From assembly GCA_007922225.1 (NCBI GenBank), contig ML680053.1:2207434-2271433 (forward strand): DNA of 64,000 nucleotides, written 5' to 3'. Shown here piece after piece: positions 38,481-49,429 of the stretch (position 1 is the stretch's first letter; every line of letters starts with the position of its first letter). Position numbers and translations under genes: made by a program. Origin of the DNA: Emydura subglobosa (Eukaryota; Chordata; Testudines; Chelidae). Under the pieces are notes generated by a model. The model saw nothing but the letters and a program-made list of their open reading frames with translations, made no database searches and was not told the DNA's origin.

Positions 38481-38625
38481 CCTGCCTCCTGCTCTCTCTC
38501 TCCCTGTTGGTGGGGAAAGCAGGGACAGCTGTGATGCCTCATTGCTGCCTTAAAAGCCACAGCCACTCAGTCCTCTGCCCCCCCGCAGCAGAACGCTCTG
38601 CCCCCCTATCTCCTTTCCCTGGAGC

Positions 38626-39609
38626 CTATGATTTGTAGGTGGCACACACGTCGTGCCGCCACTTGGAGCTCACTTTGTCCAGCAGATAGCGCGTGTTCTC
38701 CCGGAACTTGCGCTGGGTGAAGTAGAAGAGGATGGGGTCCAGGACGCTGTTCATGCTGGCAAAGGGCCTGGTGCACTTGTAGGCGATGGCGAAGGTTTGC
38801 AAGGCCAGGCAGGGCACGCCCTCCGAGGAGCGGATGATCAGGTAGATGGTCTTGGTCAGGTGGAAGGGGAAGAAGCTGATGGCGAAGACGATGACCACGA
38901 TGATGATCATCCGGATGGCCTTGTCCTTTTTCTTGCGCACGGCCAGGCCGATCATCTCGTCCTTCTGGCAGAGGATCTTGGTCATGCAGCAGTAGCACGC
39001 CAGGATGGAGACGAAGGGGAGGAGGAACCCCGTGACCGTCAGCGTCATGCCGTAGGGGAAGTAGCTGGCGGAGCGGTTCGGGGGACTCAGGTCATAGCAG
39101 ACGGTCCGGTTCCTCTGGGTGCCCGTGGAGGCGAAGACGAAGGTGGGCAGGCACTGGGCGATGACGATGACCCACACCCCCCCGCACACCATCCAGGTGA
39201 ACCTTTTGCCCTTTTTCTTGTGCCAGGAAGACAGCGGGTGGCAGATGCCCAGGTAGCGCTGGATGCTGATGCAGGTGAGGAAGAAGATGCTGCCGTGCAG
39301 GTTGCTGTAGAACTGGAAGCGGACGAACTTGCAGGTGAAATCCCCGAAGGGCCAGTAGTCCTTCTGCGTGTAGTTGTAGATGAGCAGCGGCAGGGAGCAC
39401 ACGTAGAGCAGGTCGGCCGTGGCCAGGTTCAGCATGTAGATGGCGCTGCGGGTCAGAGACTTCCTGGAGAGCCAGATCTGCACGATGACGATGAAGTTCA
39501 GGGGGAGCCCCACCACAAAGACCACAGAGTAGACGAGGGGGAGCAGGATCTGCTTGAACTCCTCATGGAAGGTGCAGGAGTTGGTCTTCCCAGCTGTGCC
39601 GTTCTCCAT
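38626..39609 (-). CDS. P2RY6: P2Y purinoceptor 6 (UDP-responsive G-protein-coupled receptor)
   Basis: A complete 327-residue seven-transmembrane receptor in one exon, close to the mammalian P2RY6 length. P2Y6 is a plasma-membrane receptor, chiefly for UDP, that couples to Gq and calcium release. Visible features are an NGT glycosylation site at residue 3 and two more at 167 and 178; TM1 about 22-46; LNLATADLLY in TM2 (60-69); Cys93 and Cys171, the expected disulfide pair; an IQRY motif at the end of TM3 (116-119) in place of DRY; the TM6 motif FHLTK with His250 and Lys253, the H-x-x-K/R signature of nucleotide-binding P2Y receptors; YKCTRP in TM7 (Arg281); and DPILFYF (291-297) in place of NPxxY. 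There is no signal peptide, as usual. An in-frame TGA at 39633-39631 precedes the ATG, fixing the start. Avian P2Y3 is the closest alternative name for the sauropsid orthologue. Confidence 0.95.
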   Translation of the reverse strand: MENGTAGKTNSCTFHEEFKQILLPLVYSVVFVVGLPLNFIVIVQIWLSRKSLTRSAIYMLNLATADLLYVCSLPLLIYNYTQKDYWPFGDFTCKFVRFQFYSNLHGSIFFLTCISIQRYLGICHPLSSWHKKKGKRFTWMVCGGVWVIVIAQCLPTFVFASTGTQRNRTVCYDLSPPNRSASYFPYGMTLTVTGFLLPFVSILACYCCMTKILCQKDEMIGLAVRKKKDKAIRMIIIVVIVFAISFFPFHLTKTIYLIIRSSEGVPCLALQTFAIAYKCTRPFASMNSVLDPILFYFTQRKFRENTRYLLDKVSSKWRHDVCATYKS

Positions 39610-39640
39610 CTCCCTAGACCCTCTTCCAGGTCAGAAGAGC

Positions 39641-39660
39641 CTGCAAGCAAAATGCAACGG
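39641..39660 (-). other. P2RY6: Splice acceptor of the P2RY6 coding exon
   Basis: On the minus strand a pyrimidine-leaning tract, TTGCATTTTGCTTGCAG, ends at 39641, 31 bases upstream of the ATG. The coding exon therefore probably begins at 39640 with a 31-base 5'UTR piece, and one or more noncoding 5' exons lie at higher coordinates. This fits the known layout of a single coding exon with upstream untranslated exons. Confidence 0.7.
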
Positions 39661-39779
39661 GACAGTCAGGAACTGGTTACATGGCAGGAACCCGGTGCCA
39701 CGTTGGTACACCGGCCCGCACAGCCACGCGAAACACCACGCTGCCCTTCAACCAAGGAGCACAGCCACCTCACCCTCCT

Positions 39780-39905
39780 CAACTTTCATTCAGTTCAAGG
39801 GCCAGCTCATAGATCTGAGGGCCGGAAGCCACCCACGTGATCATCTAAGGCTGAGCTCCTGCGTAACCCCCAGCCAGAGGATTTCACCTAGAGAGTCCGG
39901 CATTG
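39780..39905 (-). mobile_element. Possible CR1 3'UTR fragment
   Basis: 'gatcatctaaggctgagctcctgcgtaacccccagccagaggatttcacc' resembles the antisense CR1 3'UTR ('gatcatctagtctgacctcctgtataacacaggccagag...'). Short and diverged; it lies in the presumed P2RY6 upstream intron. Confidence 0.5.
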
Positions 39906-40124
39906 AACTCCAAACGACTCGCTGGGCTAGAACATAGCTTCTGGAAAGACCTCTCGCTTTGACGTAGTGACGCTGCTCTCCTGTCTGCCACCCCCTCTCC
40001 CCCTTACCACTCAACCCCGGACTGCAGTATTGCCTCCCCCTTGCGTCAATCTCCTTTATGGACCTTGTCTCTTCCCATTCTGTTCCTCATTCATCTAGCA
40101 CCAGACTCCTCCCTTGCCCTCATG

Positions 40125-40425
40125 TATTAATACCACTCTGGGGCCTAGAGACCCCACACGAGACCAGAGCCCCGTTGTGCTAGGTGCTGTACAAATCCAT
40201 AGCAAGGCCCTGCACTGAGGCGCATCCGATGAAAATAGACGAGAGACAAAAGGTGGGAGAAAGGCAGTGTTAGTCCCCTGCCCCCCCCCATTTTACAGAT
40301 GGGGATTTGAGACCAACAGAGATTAAGCTATGCACCCAAGGCCACATGGTGAGTCTGTGTCAGTCACAAATCGACCCTAGCTATCCTGGCTCCCAGTCCA
40401 GTGCTGTAACCACCCGACAATCCCC
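40125..40425 (-). mobile_element. MIR/L2-like SINE, nearly full length
   Basis: Antisense: 'cgttgtgctaggtgctgtacaaatcc', 'ttttacagatggggatttgag', 'caaggccacatggtgagtctgtgtcag', 'cagtccagtgctgtaaccac'. Confidence 0.88.
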
Positions 40426-40599
40426 CTCCTTCCCATTCCCGCTCTGTTGGCGCAAGCGCCTTCTCCCTCGCAGCTGCTGTCATCTTGCCGTGCATCTGTA
40501 TCTTCCCCTACTTTCAAACCACACCTGAAAACACGTCTCCGCCTCTTTCCTTCCACCGTTAGTATTAGCCTGCTCTGCAAGCAAATTCAATCCAGTGCA

Positions 40600-40725
40600 T
40601 AAAGCCCTTTGGGAGATCCAGATTTTAGACTCTCTGGGGGCAGGGACCGTGTCTACCTCTGTGTTCATACAGGGCCCGGTACAGCGGGTGGCTGATCCTG
40701 ACCCGGGTCTCTGGGCACTTGTGTA
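40600..40725 (+). mobile_element. MIR/L2-like SINE tail fragment
   Basis: 'ttttagactctctgggggcagggaccgtgtctacctctgtgttcatacagggcccggtacag'. Confidence 0.75.
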
Positions 40726-40869
40726 ATATAAACACTCACCTGGCATAAATCAGCAGCAGCATGGCTCCACTGAAGTCAGCTGAGCTACCGTCAACTGGGA
40801 ACATGGTCCCTAATACGTAGTAGGAAACTGAGCCCGCATGGAGATGCTACGTGGCACTGCCCAAGGGCT

Positions 40870-41060
40870 GGCAATGGCTCGTTATGATTGCCTTGTGACA
40901 ACGCTTATCCAATGCATTAGCAGCACTAGCATGCTGCTCACTGCACCCAGTCCAGGTACCAGCCAGGGAAGATCTCAGTGCCCCGTCTGCACTGTGGCTT
41001 TGCTGCCACTCCAGCTGTAGGGGGTTACAGTGTGAACCCCTAGTTTAGAAAAGGCCTTAG
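40870..41060. mobile_element. Possible diverged MITE
   Basis: 'ccccgtctgcactgtggctttgctg', 'ggggttacagtgtgaacccctag' and a terminal 'aaaaggccttag' resemble the right half of the 'gtctacact' family. Weak. Confidence 0.35.
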
Positions 41061-41065
41061 TGCAA

Positions 41066-41846
41066 TAAAGTGCTGCGCATACAGAAAGTGCCACAAGAAC
41101 TATTTGATGCTTCACCGTTCCCCCGCACCCACTCTGAACCCTGCAGCCAGGCACTCAGACACCCCAGAACATGTGCCGAGGAAGAAGTCCGGGATACACA
41201 GCTTAACATGCTTCAAACCATCTTCGCCACACAAGGGCATGGGGCCATCCAAGTACCCCGAGAGAACCGGCTACACTACAGGGGGGGGGAACCCTCCAAC
41301 CACACACTCCTAGCTGTCACCTACCACCCCACACTGGAACCCAGATGGGGTATCGTCAAACAGCTACAACCCATGCTCAGTGGGGATCCCATCCTGAAAT
41401 AAATCTTTCCCAGCCCCCTTCACCCCCACTTTTGGCTTTCAAACAACGCCCCAACCTCCTCTTCAGAAGCCAGCTCCCCGCAGACCAGGACACGCCAACA
41501 CGAAGTGGCAGCAGACCCTGTCGTAAACCACAGGTGCAAAACCTGCACGCATGTCTCAACGGCCCTGAGGTTTCATCCCCCCCACAACACACCTTTTAAG
41601 CTGCGGGAGTCCTAAAAATGCCCATCACAACATGTGCTGTATTTCACCCAGTGCATTACAAGCCCCAGGGACCATGTGGATAAAATCAACCACCTGATAG
41701 AAGAGAAAAACACTCTGTCACCCGTGGGGGAACGCTGTTGACAAAGCGATCGCTCCATAGCTGACCTCTCTCAGCCCTCGGCCTGCACAGCACCTTCCAG
41801 AGACGGGCCCGGGGGCTTAAATCCATAACTCCGCTAGACACCAAAA
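41066..41846 (+). mobile_element. Penelope-like element remnant (end of reverse transcriptase to GIY-YIG region)
   Basis: Sense translation gives LLAVTYHPTLEP...IVKQLQPMLSGDPILK (41283-41399), then in shifted frames LAFKQ-PNL-RSQLPADQDTPTRSG, RCKTCTH and HNTPFK...SQHVLYFTQC. These match the C-terminal part of Penelope-like proteins, where a Cys-His finger leads into the GIY-YIG endonuclease. Several frameshifts and a stop make it inactive. Its first bases (gtgccacaagaactatttg, 41086) resemble a tail sequence often linked to such elements. The last 131 bases are repeated in inverse orientation at 42249-42391. Confidence 0.65.
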
Positions 41847-42248
41847 ATCAGGGACTTAATAAAGACCCTGGATTTATGGCCCATTATAACAAGCTGTAAC
41901 CCACTATCATTCTTTGGCCTATGCCTCTAGCGGGGATTAACTGCCCACTTCACCTTGAAGGGTTTCTTGCAACATGTGTTAAGTGCCTCGCTGCTCTGGT
42001 GAGCCATTCACACATCCGGGCAGAGTTCCTCTGGGCAGCATCCGCTGGCTCCCGGGACACCTTTGAGGAGCAGCGGGCACCGTCCGGGGTTCTCTGCTCA
42101 GTGTCCCCTTCCGGTTCCCTGCGTTTGACCCTTTGATCCCCACGCCCGTTCCTGTTTTCTCATTCGTTGCCCCTCGCAATCCGTTGAGTCCTGGGCCCAG
42201 TGACTCCGCCCCTTAGTCTGGGGGAGGGGCCTTTCGCAGTGGGTGGAG

Positions 42249-42391
42249 TTTTGGTGTCTAGCAGAGTTATGGATTTAAGCCCCCGGGCTCGTCTTTGGAA
42301 GTTGTTGTGCAGGTTTCCTTTGTGGCCGAGGGCTGAGAGAGGTCAGCTATGGAGCAATCGCATTGTCAACAGCGTTCCCCCACGGGTGACA
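42249..42391 (-). repeat. Inverted copy of the Penelope-like 3' coding segment
   Basis: The complement of this segment aligns along its length with 41716-41846. Apart from scattered substitutions, the main difference is a 12-base block (acaaaggaaacc region) missing from the left copy. The two arms face each other across a 402-base spacer. Confidence 0.85.
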
Positions 42392-42599
42392 AGGTAATTG
42401 GTTTTCATAGGGACCACTCCCCAGCTGCCCCCTAACCCTGCTGTCTCACAAACCTAACACACTCTTCCCAGTTAAGACGCAGGACCCTGTCTTGTGTAAC
42501 CATGCAGCGAAGTGCCAACTCACTATCATACATCCATTGTGCCTATGGGAAGGAATTGCTGGCCTTTATTCTGGGCAGAGATTTACAGCTTTACCATGA

Positions 42600-42700
42600 C
42601 ACCATAAAACTGTGATGCTGGAGTACCTTTCCCAGACCTAAAGCAGAGCTCTGTGTCACTCGAAAGCTTGTCTCTCTTACCAACAGAAGCTGGTTCAATC
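42600..42700 (+). repeat. Penelope-like tail with a degenerate hammerhead-like core
   Basis: 'cagacctaaagcagagctctgtgtcactcgaaagcttg' followed by 'ctctcttaccaacagaagctggttcaat' resembles a tail common in sauropsid genomes. It has the layout CUGANGA, short stem, GAAA of a hammerhead ribozyme, but CTAAAGC differs at two core positions and the stem keeps only three pairs, so it should be inactive. Confidence 0.35.
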
Positions 42701-43724
42701 ACAGATATCACCTCCCCCACCTTCTCTCTTATGTCCTGGGCCACAACACAGCCAACAAGAGGAGCAAATCCTTGGAAGGGATGGGTTACTATGATCAGAA
42801 GAGGAAATTATTAGATCCCTTAACAATAAAACACCCTCAGGTCCTTCCAAGACAGACAGATACCTTCCTTCCTTCCAGAAACAGCCAATGGGTACAAACG
42901 CTTGACGAGTGACAGGCAGCATAACCTTGGCTAGAGTAACTAGATCCCTACTGAAGGGCTTGATCCAGCCGCCACGGAGCGGACACAGGAGCCACACTGC
43001 CCATACACAGCACCGCTACTGAGGCCCCACGCGGGCCGGCCTCCCAGTGAATGTGACAGGAGCAAGGAAGGAGGGGGGTGAAGATTCGCTGTCTTGCCAC
43101 GACAGGTGTAGGTAGTGGGGTGGGCAGAGCGGCAGTGGCAGAAAAGTTCCCCCTCCATTCCCCCCACGTGCGTCAGGCTGTTGTGCTAACGATAACTGTA
43201 TAGCTACTGAATCATAAGAGACACCGGGCTGAGGCGGAAAGTCCCCTGGTGACTTATGACTCCGGCGTCTGGGAAGGATCGTCAAAGGCACAAGAAGGCA
43301 AGCGGGCCCGATGCTCTGCATCAAACCCATTCCTGCTGGAGCCGCAGCGACTTGGGTCCAAGCCCACAGATGAGGCAGCCTCGGCGTGGTCTGCACTGCA
43401 ATCATGCTCCGACCAGTCCCGCTGGCACGGGGGCTGCGTGGTTAGTGGGCCGAACTAATGACAGTGCGACGCTCGGCTCCGTGGGCCCCATCCGCAACTT
43501 CCCAAGCATCTAGAGGGAGCTCAATATCTTGCCGGGCTGGGAAAGCTCACAGTGGAAGGACATCGGACTGCCTCGTGTCTTGGTCAAGCCAGGCAAGAAC
43601 GAGGGGGTCAAAAAGCAGCAACGTTGGAGCAAACCAGCTGCTGCTGCAATCTGAGCTTCACTGGGAGAATTCCTGACAAAGCCACCAGCGTGAGGTTTAC
43701 AACCTCTAGCCAAACACAGAGACC

Positions 43725-43970
43725 ATTGGCTGACGGGGCATCATGAGACCTGGCTTTTATTCCCAGCCCTGCCACTAACCCACGGTGTGATCCTGGGCCA
43801 ATCACTTCCCCTCTGTTTTCCTCCCTTGGTCTGTCTGCGTTGTCTTATTTAGACTGTCTTTTGGGGCGGGGACAGTCTCTCTATATGGTTACGCGGCGCT
43901 TGGCGCAACAGGGCGCTGATCCTGGTTGGGGCCGGTAGGTGCTCTGGTTCATTATCTAGGAATATATCGC
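43725..43970 (+). mobile_element. MIR/L2-like SINE, nearly full length
   Basis: 'gagacctggcttttattcccagccctgccactaacccacggtgtgatcctgggccaatcacttccc' and 'ttggcgcaacagggcgctgatcctggttggggcc'. Confidence 0.88.
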
Positions 43971-44084
43971 AGGTAAAACACAAAGGAATAGAAGAACCCA
44001 TTGGAAGGGGGATATATTTACAGAAATAAAAATAACCCCTGAGATACCTGCTTGTTCATCTCAAGAGCGTTGTTTGCTAGTTAA

Positions 44085-44275
44085 ACCGAGAGCAAGAAGC
44101 CAACGCGGACAGGAAGATTTATGAACAATTAGCCAAGGAGAATCTAGGTTGAATATCAGCAGGAACTTCCTAACGGTGAGCTGCAATGGGCCGTGGAATA
44201 GACTCCCAAGGACAAGGGAAAGAAACTCGACTGCGTGAGACATTTAAAACTAGAGCAGGCAGCGTACGAGGAATA
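44085..44275 (+). mobile_element. CR1-like LINE fragment (ORF2 C-terminus)
   Basis: 'caggaacttcctaacggtgagctgcaatgggccgtggaatagactcccaa' and 'gagacatttaaaactagag' match the end of CR1 ORF2 (FLT...VNRLP...TFKT). Diverged, with no tail seen. Confidence 0.6.
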
Positions 44276-44730
44276 CAGGTACCTATCCTGCCCTGGCCCA
44301 TGGAGATGGATGAGAGCCTCGGTGTCAAATGCATTTAGTAGAGATGGTGGAATTCTAGGGTAATTACGGCGCATGGGGCTGGAGTATAGTTTCTGGGCTA
44401 TATACTCCCCACAGTGCATGCTGCATACTCACTGATGTCCGGAGGATGGTTGCACACAGACTGAGGGGAGAGTACGCCCTGTTTGTAGCGACTAAAGATC
44501 CATTTACTCTTACCACTGGGAGTTCCTGCCGCAGTCATCATCAGAGAGAAAAGTTTGCTCCCCTTTTGGCCACTACTGCTCCTGCCCTTTGTTTCTCTTC
44601 TTTCCCCATCCTCCTTTCTGTTTCTCTCCTTCTTCCTGCTCTCTCGGAGTCTCCTCTGTCCTTCTTTCTGCATTTCCCCTCCTGCAGCAGCTCCCACCCT
44701 ACCCACTAAATTGGTCAGTGATTAATGTGG

Positions 44731-45595
44731 ACACTGATTCAGAAGGGACCATCATGGTCATCTAGTGTCTGACCTCCTGCACATCGCAGGCCACAGAACC
44801 TCACCCACCCACTCCTGTAATAGACCCCTAACCTGTGGCTGAGTTACTGAAGTCCTCAAATCATGGTTTAAAGACTTCAAGTTACAGCGAAGTCTCCATT
44901 TACACTCATTTAAACCTGCAAGCGACCTGTGCACCATGTTGCAGAAAACCCGCACGGTCTCTGCCAATCTGACCTGGGGGAAAATTCCTTCCTGACCCCA
45001 AACATGGTGATCAGCTAAACCCTGAGCATGTGGGCAAGACTCACCACCAGACACCTGGGAAAGAATTCTCTGTAGTAACTCAGAACCTCCCCACCTAGTG
45101 TCCCATCACCGGCCACTGGAGATTTGCTGCTAGCAGTCGCAGATGGGCCACACACCATCGCAGGCAGTCTCATCATCCCATCCCATCCCCTCCATCAACT
45201 TATCAAGCTCAGTCTTGAAGCCAGCTAGGTTTTTTGCCCCATCTGCTCCCCCTGGAAGGCTGTCCCAGAATGTCACTCCTCTGATGGTTAGGAGCCTTTG
45301 TCTAATTTCAAGCCTAAACTTGTTCATGGCCAACTTATATGCATTTGGTCTTGTGTCCACATTGGCCCTGAACGTAAATAACTCTTCTCCCTCCCTGGTA
45401 TTTCTCCATCTGATGTATTTATAGCAAGCAATCAAATCTCCCCTCAGCGTTCTTTTGGTTTTAGGCTAAACAAGCCAAGCTCTCTGAGTCTCCTCTCATA
45501 AAGTAGATTTTCCACGCCTCGGATCATCCTAGTAGCCCTTCTCTGCACCTGTTCCACTTTGAATTCATCTTTCTTAACTATGGGAGATCAGAAAT
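44731..45595 (-). mobile_element. CR1 LINE, 3' fragment of about 0.86 kb
   Basis: Starts with the antisense 3'UTR (gaagggaccatcatggtcatctagtgtctgacctcctgcac) and continues with antisense ORF2 C-terminus, e.g. 45435-45130 encoding IRWRNTREGEELFTFRANVDTR...NKFRLEIRQRLLTIRGVTFWDSLPGGADGAKNLAGFKTELDKLM. No octamer tail survives. Confidence 0.85.
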
Positions 45596-46647
45596 GCACA
45601 CTTAAAAGTTGATACTCCAGTTAAAGAAATAGGAGGCAGAGAGTTTACCCCTCTGAGCCATTGTCTCAGGCTGTCTGCAGACTCAGGCAGGCATCACTGC
45701 ATCAGTTACATTTGATTTGCATTGGGAAGGGTCTCTCAGCAGCCATGAAAGCTACAAACTTACGTTTTGTTTAAAATTCAAGCTAAGATATGGAGCATCT
45801 GACTGCGTGGGGCAGGCTATGGGACTACACAATGGAGAACAGATCTGGCCTATAAGCCGTATGTTGGACTCTCATCTAACAGGGCTGACTCCTCTGCCTC
45901 GGATGATTTCCTTGTACAGTTCCTTTGCAAGTTTTGTGTGGTGCCACTTCCTATCATATCAGGTAACAGTGAAATTAACCAGACAGTTTCAACTTTCTTC
46001 TCATGGACTACACGGCTGATATTCTGAGATACGCATATACCTATGTACACGCACACACGCATGCATAAAAACATATGTTTTTATATCGTATAGGATAAAA
46101 TACTATACAATATAGAACGCCACCAGTGACTGCAGTGGGTCTGAAGTTTGAATTTCAGAATTGCTGAGCATTCCCTGTGAAATCAGAGTGAGTTATAGGT
46201 TCTGCTCAGCTCTGAAAATTAGGCCACTTTTGTTAAGGCACTTCAAGTTAAAGCATTTTGCCGTAAGTGTATCTCCATATAATTTTATACACAGTGGACT
46301 AAATTCTGCTCTCGGTTCCCTTGGTATACATCCAGAGTAATCGCCAATGGAGCTGCTGTGGAGTTCTTGCAGGCTACCACGGTAGAATCTGGCTCCAGGC
46401 AAAGGCTGAAATTATTTGCACCCATCAGAAGGGATTTGTGAATGAGTGGCTGCCATGGGATCAGCACAGCCCTGGAGATTCCTGGATGCCCCCGCAATCT
46501 AGCTACATTTCAGCGATGATTGAAAACTGCGTCACCTGCTTTATTTTTCCTGCCAGCCGATGGAGCCTTGGGAACACACACAGCCCTCGTACGTGAGCCA
46601 TGCTGGGTTGTCTCATTACCATGGAAGATCATTAACTGGTCCGAAGC

Positions 46648-46790
46648 ACGGCTTAGGGCTGGTCTATACTGGGGACTTCGGGGCCATCCATAGGCACAGA
46701 CAAAGCCACTACACCCCATGAATTGCAATGGTGGCCTGAAACTGGAGTGATGTGCAACAGTCGCTTTGTCGATCTACACTTGGGGTTTGG
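46648..46790. mobile_element. MITE fragment of the 'gtctacact' family
   Basis: 'agggctggtctatactggggac' at the left and 'gtcgatctacacttggggttt' near the right mark a diverged or truncated member. Confidence 0.5.
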
Positions 46791-46984
46791 ACCGGTGCTG
46801 CCATAAAACGGAAGGAGGGTTGCTGGGAGGAATCCCTGAGCTCCACACAGGGTCGCAAACACCCGCTGGCCATCAGACAGAACCCATCCGTTAAAGCCCA
46901 CAAAGATCCTGTCCACCCAAGAGGGGTCTGGAGAGGGAGGGAGGGTTGGCATTGTAGTCCTAGCTGTGTCAAGGGCTTAGCAAG

Positions 46985-47175
46985 CCCTCATCGCCAGAGC
47001 AGCTGAGTGCCTCTTTAACATCTCATCTTCACACCCGCCTGTGAGGCAGGGCAGCACTGTTATCTCCATTGCACAGATGGGAACGGGGACCAGAAGACTA
47101 GGTGACTTGCCTAGGGTCACACAGGGAGTCAGTGGCAGAGCTGGGAATTGAACCCGAGTCGGGGAGCTGCACGGA
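46985..47175 (-). mobile_element. MIR-like SINE
   Basis: Antisense: 'ttgcacagatgggaacgggg', 'aggtgacttgcctagggtcacacagggagtcagtggcagagctgggaattgaaccc'. Confidence 0.88.
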
Positions 47176-48677
47176 ACGGCCACTAGGGATTTAAAAACTC
47201 GCCCTATTTACTTCCCTCTTCAGATCTCAGCTGCTGCTGTGCCCAGGTTCAGAAGCTAGAGGGTCAGCCTGACTCCCGGGGGTCCCAGCCTCTCCTGCTC
47301 CAGTCCGACAACTGCAGAGGCCAGTTCGAAATGCCAAATGTTCTCGGCCCAGGAGGAGAATAGTAACTTGGGCCGCAGCCACGCGCTCTTCCGCTCATTG
47401 GTTTCCTTCTCGTTTTCGTTTCCTCCTGGGCCCGGGTAAGTCATGTGCTGTCGGGGAGGGAGGCAAAGGCCAACACACGGCCACTAGAGAGGCTGGAATC
47501 AAAAGAGGAACCGGCAGCACCAGCATTGCAATAGCTCAGCTCATTGCAGTCACAGCGCCACGTCTGCCCAGCCGACTGACCCAGCCCCTCCGGCCTTGGC
47601 CCCCTTCCCCCGGCCGCTCATCGCCCCTCTCTGCAGGGTGCAGGCTCCCAGGGTGGGGAAAGCACCCTTTCAGTCCCTTTCGCCCCCTCCAGGATTAGAG
47701 ACGCCTGCAGCACAGAATCCCCCACTGGGGGGAGCAGCTCCAAGAGGCAGATGGCATAATGAAGCTTATTTGTGCAGAGGTGGGGCTGTCCCCCTCCCTG
47801 CCCTGCCCCCCGAGAGTGGGGAGGGTGGCGAAATGAAGTGCCTTTCTCCAGCAGGAGGGTGGGGATGGACAACACAGCTCCTCTCCCCAGCTGCCAGGGG
47901 GTTTCCTCTCCCAGCAGCATGGAGGGGGGCAGGAAGGGCAATGGAGACCGTCCCCCGGCAGCCTGGAGTTGGAGGAGGGACCAGGGAGTTCCAGAGAAGG
48001 GGCCCGAATGGGGAGATCCAGTGCACTCCTCATCCTGGAGCCCAGAAGGAGCAGGGCCGGGTAGAGTCCACCGGCCCCATGGGGTGAATTTCACTGAGGG
48101 CACGTCTACACTACAGCCCTAAGCCACTGCAGTAATTACCTTCCCTTGGGGGTTCCACCCTGAGGCCCCGCCCCTGCTTGGTCTCCTCCCCCGAGGCCCC
48201 GCCCATGCTCCACACCTGCTCCGCCCCAGGCCCCACCCCCTGCCCACCCATGCTGCTCGCTCTTCTTGCCTCTCTGCTCTCGCTTCACTTCTTCCCACCC
48301 CCGTTCCACCTCCTCCCCCGCGGCCCCCTGCCCGCACTGCTCGCACCGCTCTGTCCCCCGCCTTGCTCCCCGCTCAGCCTCCTCCCCCGCACTGCAGGCT
48401 CCTCTTGGAAGCTCAGCCTCCCCAAGCCGCTCATGCCCACGATCAGTGTCCTCAGCACACGCACTTCCAGCGACTGACGAGGGGCCGCGTGGGGAGCGGA
48501 GAGCCGGGGGCTCTCTTCTCGGAGCACGAGCCCAGGGGTCTGGCTTCTCTTCTCGGACGCGGCGTGCCGGGGGGCTCTTAGCAGATCACGCCACCTCTCC
48601 GAGTCTCACTTTGCCCCTCTACAGAAAGCCGCTATGACTGTTTACTTCTCCCAGGGGCTTAGTGAGGCCTCACGCCA

Positions 48678-48919
48678 GGGCGACCAGATCCCAAGTGTGA
48701 AAATTTAGGATCAGGGATGGGGGGTAATAGGTGCCTATTCAGAGATGCTGGAACGATGGATGGCTTGAAGTGGTTTCCATCATATCCAGGGTTTACAGGT
48801 TGGTTCAATGGCTCCAAGCACCCCCACTATAAAACCTGTTCCAGCCCCCCTGCGCCTATATAAGACAAAGCCCTGAATATCTTGGCTGTCCCTATAAAAT
48901 TGGAACAGCTGATCACCCC
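48678..48919. mobile_element. Foldback element with a second short element nested inside
   Basis: Outer ends 'gggcgaccagatccc' and 'gctgatcacccc' are inverted copies. The interior 'ggtaataggtgcctatt' is cut off, and a separate segment (about 48747-48844, bounded by tgctggaac and gttccagc) precedes 'gcgcctatataag', which resumes the outer element. Confidence 0.65.
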
Positions 48920-49429
48920 ACTACACGCACTAAGGATTGCAAAGCGCTTGGAGATCCTCCGGTGGAACGCACTGTCTGTACGTCAAAAGCATTACCCTGC
49001 TCGAGTCTGTTTGACTCCCCGGTAATAAGAGTCTTGCACTGGAAGGGTACGTCTGCACTGCAATAAAAGCCCCGTGGCATGACCATCGCTGGCCCGGATC
49101 AGCTGACTGACACCCAGAGCATGGGGTTACGGTCCCTGACCAACTTGGCTAACAGCCATTGATGGGCCTATGCTCCACGAACTTACCTCGTTCTTTTTTG
49201 AACCCGGTTTATCTTTTTGGCCTTCACATCATCTCCGGGCAATGAATTGCACACATTGACTCGGCGTTGTCGCTTAACACGCGACTGGAGGTGCTCAGAC
49301 ACTGTGGTGAAGAGGGCAGGATAAATACCTAGGGATAGAAAAGAGAGAGACTAGAAATACAATTCTGCAATGACACGGTCCAATGCTTGGTCCAGCAGCA
49401 GACTGCCCTGGTGCACAGGGCAGCCGATG

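Larger units (their letters stand above)
25421..38625. other. Intergenic space between P2RY6 and ARHGEF17
   Basis: About 13 kb with no convincing coding exon. It must contain the P2RY6 3'UTR (just below 38626, end not determined) and distal ARHGEF17 promoter DNA. Repeats and motifs are listed separately. I see nothing nameable in 25715-26200, 26340-27085, 27900-29055, 29830-31620, 31700-32840, 32995-33540, 33820-34395, 34475-35130 and 36430-38330. Poly(T)/poly(A) runs sit at 31842-31870 and 37171-37190. Confidence 0.7.

Noticed and set aside
38653..39840. A 395-codon open frame on the plus strand across P2RY6
   Set aside because: It is the antisense shadow of a GC-rich coding exon. Its predicted protein is an acidic low-complexity chain with no family signature, while the minus strand gives a full receptor.
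47596..48122. Open frames of about 110-160 codons on both strands
   Set aside because: GC-rich sequence with few stops; no motif, no splice context and no similarity that I recognise.
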